From positions 32,781-78,974 of the forward strand of contig DDGC01000010.1 in assembly GCA_002337455.1 (NCBI GenBank): a DNA stretch of 46,194 nucleotides. Reading direction: 5' to 3'. Each line of letters opens with the position of its first letter. The stretch's first letter is position 1. The DNA is from Rhizobiales bacterium UBA1912. GTDB lineage: Bacteria > Pseudomonadota > Alphaproteobacteria > Rhizobiales > Devosiaceae. Shown in pieces: positions 24,290 to 31,573 of this stretch. Below the pieces are notes generated by a model that was given only the letters and a program-made list of their open reading frames with translations, ran no database searches and had not been told where the DNA came from. A program made the position numbers and the translations under genes.

Positions 24290-24847
24290 CTAGAGCGACC
24301 CCCGGATCACCCGATCACACAGCAACCTGATGGCACTGCGCACGGCATCGCCATCGGGGAGTTTCCCCACTATCCCTGTTCCTGAGGCCAGCAGCACCTT
24401 GGCGAGCTGGTCGCCGTCTTTAACCCCGGCATCGGAAAAGGCGCGTTTGAGGCTCTCGACGACCGCATCGTCGGCGCGCTTGAACTTGTGACCCAGCCGG
24501 TGCGGCTCGTTCACCAGTTCCGCCGCGTGCGGCGAGCCCTTCAGCATATCGGAAATCGCGCCAAACATTTCGGCCAGCCCGTTGCCCACCCGCTCACCCA
24601 GCGGCGCATCCGTTTCGAAGGCTTGGATAAATATCTCTGTCTTGTCGCTGAGCAGTTCTTCGATCAGCGCCTCAAACAGCGTTTCCTTGTCGGCAAACTG
24701 CGCATAGAGCGTGGGCTTGGCAATGCTCGCCTCCTTGGCGATCGCCTCCATCGTCGCGGCGCGAAAGCCGGTCTTGAGCATCACTTCGCGTGCCGCATCG
24801 AGAATGCGGCGGCGTTTTTCCAGCACCCGTGGCGAGAGGTTGGACAA
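24290..24847 (-). CDS. TetR/AcrR family transcriptional regulator
   Basis: A 185-residue repressor. The N-terminal helix-turn-helix is RRRILDAAREVMLKTGFRAA then TMEAIAKEASIAKPTLYAQF and ADKETLFEALI, the standard TetR pattern; the C-terminal half (residues 75-185) is a helical ligand-binding region with no recognisable effector signature. The start is a TTG at 24847 with GGAG ten bases upstream; the nearest upstream ATG runs into a stop after one codon. Divergent from the reductase gene across 78 bases that hold inverted TTGAACGA half-sites, so it probably represses both genes. Confidence 0.9.
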   Translation of the reverse strand: MSNLSPRVLEKRRRILDAAREVMLKTGFRAATMEAIAKEASIAKPTLYAQFADKETLFEALIEELLSDKTEIFIQAFETDAPLGERVGNGLAEMFGAISDMLKGSPHAAELVNEPHRLGHKFKRADDAVVESLKRAFSDAGVKDGDQLAKVLLASGTGIVGKLPDGDAVRSAIRLLCDRVIRGSL

Positions 24848-24862
24848 AAGTAAACTACTCCA

Positions 24863-24899
24863 TTGAACGTTTTGAACGAATAACGTATATATCGTTCAA
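24863..24899. promoter_or_regulatory. TetR operator candidate with inverted and direct half-sites
   Basis: TTGAACGA at 24872-24879 and TCGTTCAA at 24892-24899 form an exact inverted repeat with a 12-base AT-rich spacer. A third half-site, TTGAACGT, precedes it at 24863-24870. The array fills most of the 78-base gap between the two divergent start codons. Confidence 0.7.
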
Positions 24900-24925
24900 C
24901 ATTTTCAATCCATCGGATAGAAATC

Positions 24926-25948
24926 ATGACTGATCGCGTTCTTCTTACCGGAATTTCCGGCTTTCTGGGCGGCCATGTCGCTCTCCAATTGCTCAACGCC
25001 GGTTATATCGTGCGCGGCAGCGTGCGCAATCTTTCCAGGGCCGACAAGGTCAAGGCGACGCTCGCCAAGGCCGGAGCCGATGTTTCGCGCCTCGAATTTG
25101 TCGCGCTCGACCTGGAAAAAGATGAAGGCTGGGATGCGGCAATGGAAGGCGTGCGCTTTGTTCAGCACATCGCCTCGCCCTTCGTTCTGCAGATGCCGGA
25201 AGACAAGAACGACCTGATCCGCCCCGCGGTCGAGGGCACCGAGCGGGCGCTCAGCGCCGCGCTGGCCGCCAATGTCGAGCGCATCGTGCTCACGTCGTCC
25301 ATGGCCGCCATCGCCTATGGACACGACAAATCCCGCACCGCGCCGTTCACGGCCAATGACTGGACCAATCTCGAGGGTAGGGACGTAACCCCCTATACCG
25401 AATCCAAAACCCGTGCCGAGCGCCGTGCCTGGGAAATCATGCGCGCAGCCGGTCGTGAAAAGGACCTCGCAACGATCAATCCGTCAGGGATTTTCGGCCC
25501 GCTGCTCGATGAAGACCCCGGCACCTCGGCTACGCTCGTTCAGCGCCTCATGAACGGCTCGGTGCCCGCTTCGCCACGCATCCCGCTCGTCGTCATCGAT
25601 GTGCGCGACGTCGCCCAGGCTCATGTTGCTGCGATGACCTCCCCAAACGCAGGCGGCCATCGGTTCCCGATGGGTGAGAGCACCATGTTCTTCGGTGAAG
25701 TTGCGGCCCTCCTGCGGAACGCCTTCCCCGCCTACGCCAACAAGATCCCCCGGCGCCGACTGCCCGACTGGGCTGTCCGCGTCTATGCGCTGTTCGACAG
25801 GGATCTTCGCTCCAACCTTGGTGAACTCGGCGTTCTCAAACGCCTCGATTCTTCGGCGGCAATGCGCCTGCTCGATCGCAAACTGACCCCCGCCGACGCT
25901 TCTTTCATAGCCACGGGCGAAAGTCTGATCGCGCACGGGCTGGTCTAG
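24926..25948 (+). CDS. NAD(P)-dependent epimerase/reductase, dihydroflavonol-4-reductase-like
   Basis: A 340-residue extended short-chain dehydrogenase. The Rossmann loop is LLTGISGFLGGHVALQLL (TGxxGxxG at residues 8-15), the catalytic serine is in RIVLTSSMAAIAYG, and the YxxxK pair is in TPYTESKTRAER. The GNNRSL-type substrate region and NPSGIFGPLL resemble dihydroflavonol reductase/cinnamoyl-CoA reductase relatives that reduce aldehydes or ketones. The ATG at 24926 follows a GATAGAAATC leader. It is divergent from the TetR gene and is probably its main target, induced by an unknown carbonyl or xenobiotic compound. Exact substrate not inferable. Confidence 0.88.
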   Translation: MTDRVLLTGISGFLGGHVALQLLNAGYIVRGSVRNLSRADKVKATLAKAGADVSRLEFVALDLEKDEGWDAAMEGVRFVQHIASPFVLQMPEDKNDLIRPAVEGTERALSAALAANVERIVLTSSMAAIAYGHDKSRTAPFTANDWTNLEGRDVTPYTESKTRAERRAWEIMRAAGREKDLATINPSGIFGPLLDEDPGTSATLVQRLMNGSVPASPRIPLVVIDVRDVAQAHVAAMTSPNAGGHRFPMGESTMFFGEVAALLRNAFPAYANKIPRRRLPDWAVRVYALFDRDLRSNLGELGVLKRLDSSAAMRLLDRKLTPADASFIATGESLIAHGLV

Positions 25949-26040
25949 AGTGTTTCCAGTGCATGTCCTCGACCCCGATCGGGGATGGAAGTCACTTATC
26001 CGGTCCGGGCCCCCCCGCCAGCAAAAAGCGGGAATGCTCT
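25947..26040. repeat. Diverged hairpin repeat, copy D
   Basis: Flanked by AGAGTGTTTCC and GGAATGCTCT, an imperfect version of the arms in copies A-C, and containing GCATGTCCTCGACCCCGATC, shared with copy B. It fills the gap between the reductase stop and the hemerythrin stop, overlapping both ends by one or two bases. Confidence 0.6.
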
Positions 26041-26599
26041 AAACCCCGATCTGGAAATACCCCAGCGCGTCCCCGATTTCATCTTCCTCATACCCAAGAT
26101 GGGAGAGCAGGACGCGCTCGAGGGACCCGTTTATTTCGCGCGCCTCGGCAAAATTGGATGGACTTGGGTCGCGCACCAGCACGTTGAGGGACGCGATCAG
26201 CTTGACCAGCAGCGCATGCACGATTTCGTGCTCGGCCTGCAGCCGGTCGACAACCTTCTTCCACGCCTCGCCCTTTTCCGAAAGGGCGGGGAAGATGTGA
26301 GCATCCTCGATCGAGTGATGCATGTGCACGGTCTGACAATGCTGACCGCACAGATTGCCGAACTGGCGATAGTTCGAAACCATCGTCAGCGCCTCGGCTT
26401 CCGCTTCGATCTCCTCGACCGATTTTTCACCGGCCATGACATCATCGACCATCTTGCGCAGATCGGTCACGCTCTGGCGCAAATGATCGTGGATCATCTT
26501 GAGGTGTCGGCCCGGCGCCCGCTGGTGGGCCGTCAGGTTTTCAAGCTTGGGCGCCCGCGGGCGCGTGGCATCGTCGAGAAAGGCAATATCGAGCAGCAT
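26039..26599 (-). CDS. Hemerythrin domain protein
   Basis: A 186-residue four-helix protein with a di-iron hemerythrin-like site. Candidate ligands are H in LKMIHDHLRQSV, H and E in TVHMHHSIEDAHIFPAL, H in QAEHEIVHALL and H plus E in LSHLGYEEDEIGDAL, so the set of His/Glu ligands looks complete. Bacterial relatives bind oxygen or nitric oxide or help iron-cluster repair. The ATG at 26599 (MLLDIAFLDDATRPRAP) is chosen over a TTG at 26629. It lies 53 bases after the FAD-dehydrogenase gene on the same strand and may be co-transcribed with it. Confidence 0.85.
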   Translation of the reverse strand: MLLDIAFLDDATRPRAPKLENLTAHQRAPGRHLKMIHDHLRQSVTDLRKMVDDVMAGEKSVEEIEAEAEALTMVSNYRQFGNLCGQHCQTVHMHHSIEDAHIFPALSEKGEAWKKVVDRLQAEHEIVHALLVKLIASLNVLVRDPSPSNFAEAREINGSLERVLLSHLGYEEDEIGDALGYFQIGV

Positions 26600-26652
26600 G
26601 GCAGTGTGAGGTCCATCAAAACATGTCAATTTAGGTATTGGCGCGCCGATTT

Positions 26653-28065
26653 CTACCCCAGTACCTTGCCCGGATTCAGAATCCCCTTCGGATCGAGCGC
26701 CGATTTGATCGCCTTCATCATTTTCAGCGCCACGGGGTCCTTTACCTGCTTGAGCAGCCCTGTCTTGAGTTGCCCGATCCCATGCTCGGCGGAAACCGAT
26801 CCGCCAAGCTCAAGCACCACCCCGTAAACCGCATCGTGCACCGCTGCCGCCCCATCCATGAACGCCTTTCCGTCAGCGCCATCGGGCTGGGAAAAATTGA
26901 AATGGATATTGCCGTCGCCCAGATGCCCGAACGGCACGGGCCGGATGCCGGGCACCGCCTTTTGCGCCGCTTCGCTCCCTCGCGCTATCAATTCGGGTAC
27001 CGCCGCCACCGGCACCGAAACGTCGTGCTTGATCGAAGCCCCCTCGCGCGATTGCACCTCGCTCATCTGCTCGCGCGCGCTCCAGAACGCCTCGCGTTGG
27101 CTCAACGATTCCGCGATGATACCATTGCTCACCAGCCCGGCTCCAAACGCGTCTTCGACCGCCTTTGAAAGCCCGCCGGTCACGCCGCCCTTGGGCACCG
27201 AAATTTCCACCAGCACATACCAGTCCGACATTTCGGCTGTGGGGTCCTGCGCGATCATCTTGTGCTTGAGTTGAAAATCGATGCCGATGCGCGGCATCAA
27301 TTCGAACGCCGTCAGCGTATTGCCGGCCCGCGCCCGCATCATCGCGAACAGCTCCAGCGCCGCCCGCGGCGAAGCCACATTGAGCAGCGCCGTCTCGTGA
27401 GCGTCCGGCTTGGGAAACAGTTTTAGCGTCGCCGCCGTGATGATCCCAAGCGTACCCTCGGACCCCACCAGCAGATCCTTCAGATCATAGCCCGTATTGT
27501 CCTTCCGCAGCGCATTGAGCCCCTTGTAGATCGACCCGTCCGCCATCACAGCCTCAACCCCGAGGCATAGCTCGCGCGCATTGCCGTAGGACAGCACCTG
27601 CACCCCCCCGGCGTTCGACCCAAGCACACCGCCGATCCGCGCCGAGCCCTGCGAGGCGATATAGAGCGGGAACATCATCCCTGCTTCTTCGGCAATCTCA
27701 TGGGCTTCCTGCAGCGTGGTTCCCGCATCGAGCGTCATGTGCCCCGCCGCTGCATCGACGTTCCGCACGCCCTTGAGCCGGGAAATCGAAACGATCACCT
27801 CGTCGCCAAACAGCGGCACCTGCCCCCCGACGAGCCCGGTGTTTCCAGCCTGCGGGACGATATGAACGCCCACCTCATGAGCCCATTCCATCACCGCCTG
27901 CACCTCGGCCACTGTCCGCGGCAGGGCAACGGCCTGGGCTTGCCTGTGGAAACGGCGGCGTGGCTCTGAAATATAGCCCGCCATTTCGGACGACGCGGAA
28001 ACGACGCTGTTCTCCCCGAGAAGCTGGACAAGGGCCGGAACGATCTGGTCTCTGGAAAGGGTCAT
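26653..28065 (-). CDS. FAD-binding oxidase, D-2-hydroxyglutarate/D-lactate dehydrogenase type
   Basis: A 470-residue flavoprotein of the GlcD/D2HGDH family that oxidises a D-2-hydroxy acid. The FAD domain (1-220) holds VHIVPQAGNTGLVGGQVPLF, SQGSARIGGVLGSNAGGVQV, DLLVGSEGTLGIITAATLKL. The C-terminal domain carries PVPFGHLGDGNIHFNFSQ with metal-binding histidines and SAEHGIGQLKTGLL near the end. These motifs fit D-2-hydroxyglutarate or D-lactate dehydrogenase better than glycolate oxidase GlcD, which also needs GlcE and GlcF (absent here). The start ATG at 28065 fits the family length. Divergent from fabI across 144 bases. Confidence 0.9.
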   Translation of the reverse strand: MTLSRDQIVPALVQLLGENSVVSASSEMAGYISEPRRRFHRQAQAVALPRTVAEVQAVMEWAHEVGVHIVPQAGNTGLVGGQVPLFGDEVIVSISRLKGVRNVDAAAGHMTLDAGTTLQEAHEIAEEAGMMFPLYIASQGSARIGGVLGSNAGGVQVLSYGNARELCLGVEAVMADGSIYKGLNALRKDNTGYDLKDLLVGSEGTLGIITAATLKLFPKPDAHETALLNVASPRAALELFAMMRARAGNTLTAFELMPRIGIDFQLKHKMIAQDPTAEMSDWYVLVEISVPKGGVTGGLSKAVEDAFGAGLVSNGIIAESLSQREAFWSAREQMSEVQSREGASIKHDVSVPVAAVPELIARGSEAAQKAVPGIRPVPFGHLGDGNIHFNFSQPDGADGKAFMDGAAAVHDAVYGVVLELGGSVSAEHGIGQLKTGLLKQVKDPVALKMMKAIKSALDPKGILNPGKVLG

Positions 28066-28209
28066 CTCAAAAGTCTTTCTGCAAGCATCGGCCAGCTTTA
28101 TCGCACGGGTCTGGTCGGATTCGCTACCGCACCAACCCGCTTCCCACCTTGCCCGTTCCCATCCCCTGTGCCAAAACCACCAGCAACGAAACGATCATCG
28201 GAGAACACC

Positions 28210-29010
28210 ATGGCTGGTTTGATGGAAGGCAAGCGCGGGCTCATTATGGGCGTCGCCAACAACCGCTCTATCGCCTACGGCATTGCCAAGGCGCTGCATG
28301 CGCAGGGCGCGGAAATGGCCTTCACCTATCAGGGCGAGGCGCTGCATCGCCGCGTCGAACCGATCGCCAAGGAGTTCGGTTCCGATCTGGTCCTGCCATG
28401 CGATGTCACCGATCCCGACGCCATGGACGCGGTGTTCAACGTGCTGAAGTCCAAGTGGGGCAAGCTCGATTTTCTCGTCCACGCCATCGGCTTTTCCAAC
28501 AAGGAAGAGCTTGAGGGCCGCTACGTCGATACCACGCCGGGCAATTTCGCGCTGACCATGAACATTTCGGTGTTCTCGCTCACAGCGCTGGCCAAGCGCG
28601 CCGAAGCGCTGATGGACGACGGCGGATCGATCCTGACCCTCACCTATTATGGTGCCGAAAAGGTCCTCCCCAACTACAACGTCATGGGCGTCGCCAAGGC
28701 CGCGCTCGAAGCCTCGGTGCGCTATCTCGCCTCCGATCTCGGGCCCGAGCGTATCCGCGTCAACGCCATCTCCGCCGGCCCGATCAAGACCCTCGCTGCC
28801 TCCGGCATTTCCGACCTGCGCGAAATGCTCAAATGGAACGAGGAAAACGCTCCGCTGCGCAAGAACGTCACCATCGACGAAGTTGGCAACTCGGCTCTCT
28901 ACCTGCTCTCGGACCTGTCGAGCGGCGTCACCGGCGAAATCCATTACGTCGATTCCGGCTACAACATCATCGGCATGAAGGCCATGCCCAAGGATGCGCT
29001 CGCCGAGTAG
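28210..29010 (+). CDS. fabI: Enoyl-[acyl-carrier-protein] reductase (NADH)
   Basis: Reduces the enoyl-ACP double bond in the last step of each fatty-acid elongation round; the triclosan target. The 266-residue product has the FabI Rossmann motif GLIMGVANNRSIAYGIAKAL and the catalytic set Y146 (TLTYYGAEK), Y156 and K163 (NYNVMGVAKAALEAS), at exactly E. coli numbering. The ATG at 28210 has GGAGA seven bases upstream; 14 extra in-frame codons before it are not FabI-like. It heads a rightward series with the histidine phosphatase, haemoglobin, aroC and ribB genes. Confidence 0.97.
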   Translation: MAGLMEGKRGLIMGVANNRSIAYGIAKALHAQGAEMAFTYQGEALHRRVEPIAKEFGSDLVLPCDVTDPDAMDAVFNVLKSKWGKLDFLVHAIGFSNKEELEGRYVDTTPGNFALTMNISVFSLTALAKRAEALMDDGGSILTLTYYGAEKVLPNYNVMGVAKAALEASVRYLASDLGPERIRVNAISAGPIKTLAASGISDLREMLKWNEENAPLRKNVTIDEVGNSALYLLSDLSSGVTGEIHYVDSGYNIIGMKAMPKDALAE

Positions 29011-29082
29011 GCAGACAACCAAAATGTCATGGGGGCGCGCTAGATTGCGCGCTCCGACCATTTGTAAGTGATTGATTCGTCC

Positions 29083-29709
29083 ATGCACCAGGTCACCTGG
29101 CCCGATTTCTACTTTGCGCGCCACGGCGAAACCGATTGGAACCGCGAGCGCCGCTATCAGGGCAGCCGCGATATCCCTTTGAACGAAACCGGCAGGCGCC
29201 AGGCCGATTCCAACGGCCCGCTGCTGCGTTTCCTGCTTGAAGAAGCGGGAAGCGATCCTGCCAAGTTCAAATGGTACGCCTCGCCCCTGAGCCGCGCCAG
29301 CGAGACCATGGAGCGCATGCGCGCCGCTTTCGACGTGCCGCTTCCCGAAGTCATCTATGACGAGCGGCTGATTGAAATCTCGTTCGGCAAGTTCGAGGGC
29401 CTCCTGCACGATGAAATCGCCCGCGAGCGCGAGGCTCTGGCCCCCGGCCATCGCGACGCAACCTATTGGAACTTTCGTCCCGAAGGCGGCGAGAACTATC
29501 AGGATCTCGCCGACCGCCTGCTCGATTTCGCGCAAGGGCTGACCCATCACTCGATCATCGTCGCCCATGGTGGCGTGCTGCGCGTCCTGCGTCACCTGGT
29601 CGAAGGCGTCACGCGCGGTGAAGTCCTCAACTGGGCGCCACCCCAGGGCGTCATCGCCCATTTCGCCACCGGCCAGATGACCCTGCACGCGGCGAAAAAG
29701 ACGTGGTGA
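29083..29709 (+). CDS. Histidine phosphatase family protein (phosphoglycerate-mutase-like)
   Basis: A 208-residue enzyme of the RHG superfamily. The catalytic motif is FYFARHGETDWN, with further active-site residues in KWYASPLSRASETME (Arg) and SIIVAHGGVLRVLRH (second His). The loop DERLIEISFGKFEGLLHDEI is typical. It may be a phosphatase rather than a mutase, since broad-specificity members share these features. The ATG at 29083 is used; a GTG at 29068 would add five residues. It follows fabI by 72 bases, an adjacency I recall in other Hyphomicrobiales. Confidence 0.9.
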   Translation: MHQVTWPDFYFARHGETDWNRERRYQGSRDIPLNETGRRQADSNGPLLRFLLEEAGSDPAKFKWYASPLSRASETMERMRAAFDVPLPEVIYDERLIEISFGKFEGLLHDEIAREREALAPGHRDATYWNFRPEGGENYQDLADRLLDFAQGLTHHSIIVAHGGVLRVLRHLVEGVTRGEVLNWAPPQGVIAHFATGQMTLHAAKKTW

Positions 29710-29722
29710 TGCGATCGTCCAG

Positions 29723-29832
29723 AGGGTTGCCAGAAAAAGTGGTCATCACTTTTTCGGTTCGGCAACGCGACCACAATAAATGGAGGGTTGCCAGAAAAAG
29801 TGGTTTCCACTTTTTCGGTTCGGCAACGCGAC
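29723..29832. repeat. Two tandem hairpin repeats (copies E1 and E2), period 61 bases
   Basis: Each unit has outer arms GTTGCC (29726-29731; 29787-29792) and GGCAAC (29761-29766; 29822-29827), and inner arms AAAAAGTG/CACTTTTT. The outer arms differ from copies A-C (GCGCTTCC) but keep perfect pairing. E2 ends four bases before the truncated-haemoglobin start codon. Confidence 0.8.
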
Positions 29833-29835
29833 AAA

Positions 29836-30267
29836 ATGAAACCTTCCGACGACAATCCGCTGACCCGTCCGGGCCCGGCGCATCCAGATATTACCGATCC
29901 CGACATCGCAAAACTGGTCGCGACCTTCTACGCCCGCGCCCGCGAAGACGATGTTCTCGGCCCTGTCTTTAACCGCGCTGTCCACGATTGGGACGAACAC
30001 ATCGCCCAGATCACCGATTTCTGGTCCTCGATCATGCTGCGCACCGGCCGCTATTCCGGCCGCCCGCTCAATCCCCATCTGCGCCTGCCCATCGAGGCCG
30101 AACATTTCGATCGCTGGCTGGCCCTGTTCGAGCAAACGGCGACGGAAATCTTTTCCGCCGAGATCACCCACGAATTCATGATCCGGGCCCGCCGTATTGC
30201 CGACAATTTCGAGCTCGCCATCGGCTCCATGCGCGGCGAAATCCGCTCGCCCCGGCACGCTCGCTAG
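29836..30267 (+). CDS. Group III truncated haemoglobin
   Basis: A 143-residue haem protein of the trHbP (group III) class. It has the helix pattern DIAKLVATFYARAREDDVLG then PVFNRAVHDWDEHIAQITDF and WSSIMLRTGRYSGRPLNPHL, with the probable proximal histidine H90 (EAEHFDRWLALF). Such globins are thought to handle oxygen, NO or redox chemistry, but the role of group III is poorly known. The start ATG at 29836 is chosen because the in-frame upstream codons only translate hairpin repeat E2; no ribosome-binding site is visible between repeat and ATG. It sits between the phosphatase and aroC genes. Confidence 0.88.
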   Translation: MKPSDDNPLTRPGPAHPDITDPDIAKLVATFYARAREDDVLGPVFNRAVHDWDEHIAQITDFWSSIMLRTGRYSGRPLNPHLRLPIEAEHFDRWLALFEQTATEIFSAEITHEFMIRARRIADNFELAIGSMRGEIRSPRHAR

Positions 30268-30357
30268 CGCAAAGGCGCCCACCCCCATAATCCCATCGAA
30301 TGATTGACCACATCCCCGCCGCTGCCTAGAACACCACCAACAATTCCGGGGCATTCC

Positions 30358-31479
30358 ATGAGCGACAATTCATTCGGCCATCTCTTCCGCTTCACCACCT
30401 GGGGTGAAAGCCATGGACCTGCGCTCGGTGTCGTCGTCGATGGTGTGCCCCCCGATCTGCCGATCAGCGCCGAAATGATCCAGCGCGATCTCGACCGCCG
30501 CAAGCCCGGCCAGTCGCGCTATACCACCCAGCGCCGCGAGGCCGACGAGGTCAAAATCCTCTCCGGCGTCTTCGAGGACGAGCGAACCGACGGTCTGCGC
30601 ACGACCGGCACGCCGATTTCGCTGATGATCGAAAACACCGATCAGCGTTCCAAGGATTATGGCGATATCCGCGACAAATTCCGCCCCGGCCACGCCGACT
30701 ACACCTATTTCCAGAAATACGGCATCCGCGATTATCGTGGCGGTGGCCGCTCTTCGGCCCGCGAAACCGCAGCCCGCGTCGCCGCTGGCGCCGTGGCCAA
30801 ACTGGTGATCCCCAACGTCACCATCCGCGCCTCGCTGGTCCAGGTCGGCCCTCACAAGATCGATTACGCCAATTTCGATTGGGATCAAGTCGACCAGAAC
30901 CCCTTCTTCTGCGCCGATCCTCAAGCCGCCGATACCTGGGCCACCTATCTCGACGGTATCCGCAAGGCCGGTTCTTCGGTCGGCGCCATCATCGAAGTGG
31001 TTGCCGAAGGCGTCCCCGCAGGCTGGGGTGCGCCCGTCTATGGCAAATTGTCAGCCGACATCGCTGCCGCCTTCATGTCGATCAACGCCGTGAAGGGCGT
31101 CGAGATCGGCGAGGGCATGCACGCAGCCGAACTGACCGGTGAGGAAAACGCCGACCAGATGCGCGCGGACCGTCCGCTGCCCAAATTCCTGTCCAACAAG
31201 GCCGGCGGCATCCTCGGCGGCATCTCGAACGGCGATCCCATCGTCGCCCGCTTTGCCGTCAAGCCGACAAGCTCGATCCTCACCCCGCGCCAGACCGTCA
31301 CCACGAACAATGAGGATGCCGACATCATCACCAAGGGCCGCCACGATCCCTGCGTGGGCATCCGCGCTGTCCCCATCGGTGAAGCCATGATGGCCTGCGT
31401 CCTCGCCGACCACATGCTGCGCCACCGCGGCCAGACTGGTCGCGAAGGCGGCATCGGCTTTGGAAGAAACGACGTCTAA
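30358..31479 (+). CDS. aroC: Chorismate synthase
   Basis: Final enzyme of the shikimate pathway: it converts EPSP to chorismate with reduced FMN as cofactor. The 373-residue product begins MSDNSFGHLFRFTTWGESHG, the family signature, and has DRRKPGQSRYTTQRREADEV, RPGHADYTYFQKYGIRDYRG and GRSSARETAARVAAGA. C-terminal FMN/phosphate residues lie in PRQTVTTNNEDADI and GRHDPCVGIRAVPIGEAM. The ATG at 30358 matches the family start; 18 in-frame upstream codons are rejected. The hairpin repeat copy 4 separates it from ribB. Confidence 0.97.
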   Translation: MSDNSFGHLFRFTTWGESHGPALGVVVDGVPPDLPISAEMIQRDLDRRKPGQSRYTTQRREADEVKILSGVFEDERTDGLRTTGTPISLMIENTDQRSKDYGDIRDKFRPGHADYTYFQKYGIRDYRGGGRSSARETAARVAAGAVAKLVIPNVTIRASLVQVGPHKIDYANFDWDQVDQNPFFCADPQAADTWATYLDGIRKAGSSVGAIIEVVAEGVPAGWGAPVYGKLSADIAAAFMSINAVKGVEIGEGMHAAELTGEENADQMRADRPLPKFLSNKAGGILGGISNGDPIVARFAVKPTSSILTPRQTVTTNNEDADIITKGRHDPCVGIRAVPIGEAMMACVLADHMLRHRGQTGREGGIGFGRNDV

Positions 31480-31495
31480 TTGCAAGGCGCAGCCT

Positions 31496-31550
31496 TCACC
31501 TTTCCCTTAGGGGGAGAGGTCGCCGCGCAGCGGCGGGTGAGGGGGCCTTC
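31496..31550 (+). repeat. CTCTCCC-type hairpin repeat, copy 4
   Basis: Stem from CCTTTCCC and GGGAGAGG (one G-T pair), second hairpin CCGC-GCA-GCGG, closing GGGTGAGGGGG. It lies between aroC and ribB on the same strand, where it could shape mRNA processing or termination. Confidence 0.75.
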
Positions 31551-31573
31551 CCAAATGTACCGGAGTGCCAAAC

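Noticed and set aside
28195..29688. 497-codon open frame antisense to fabI and the phosphatase
   Set aside because: The sense strand carries FabI with all catalytic residues; the antisense translation shows no domain.
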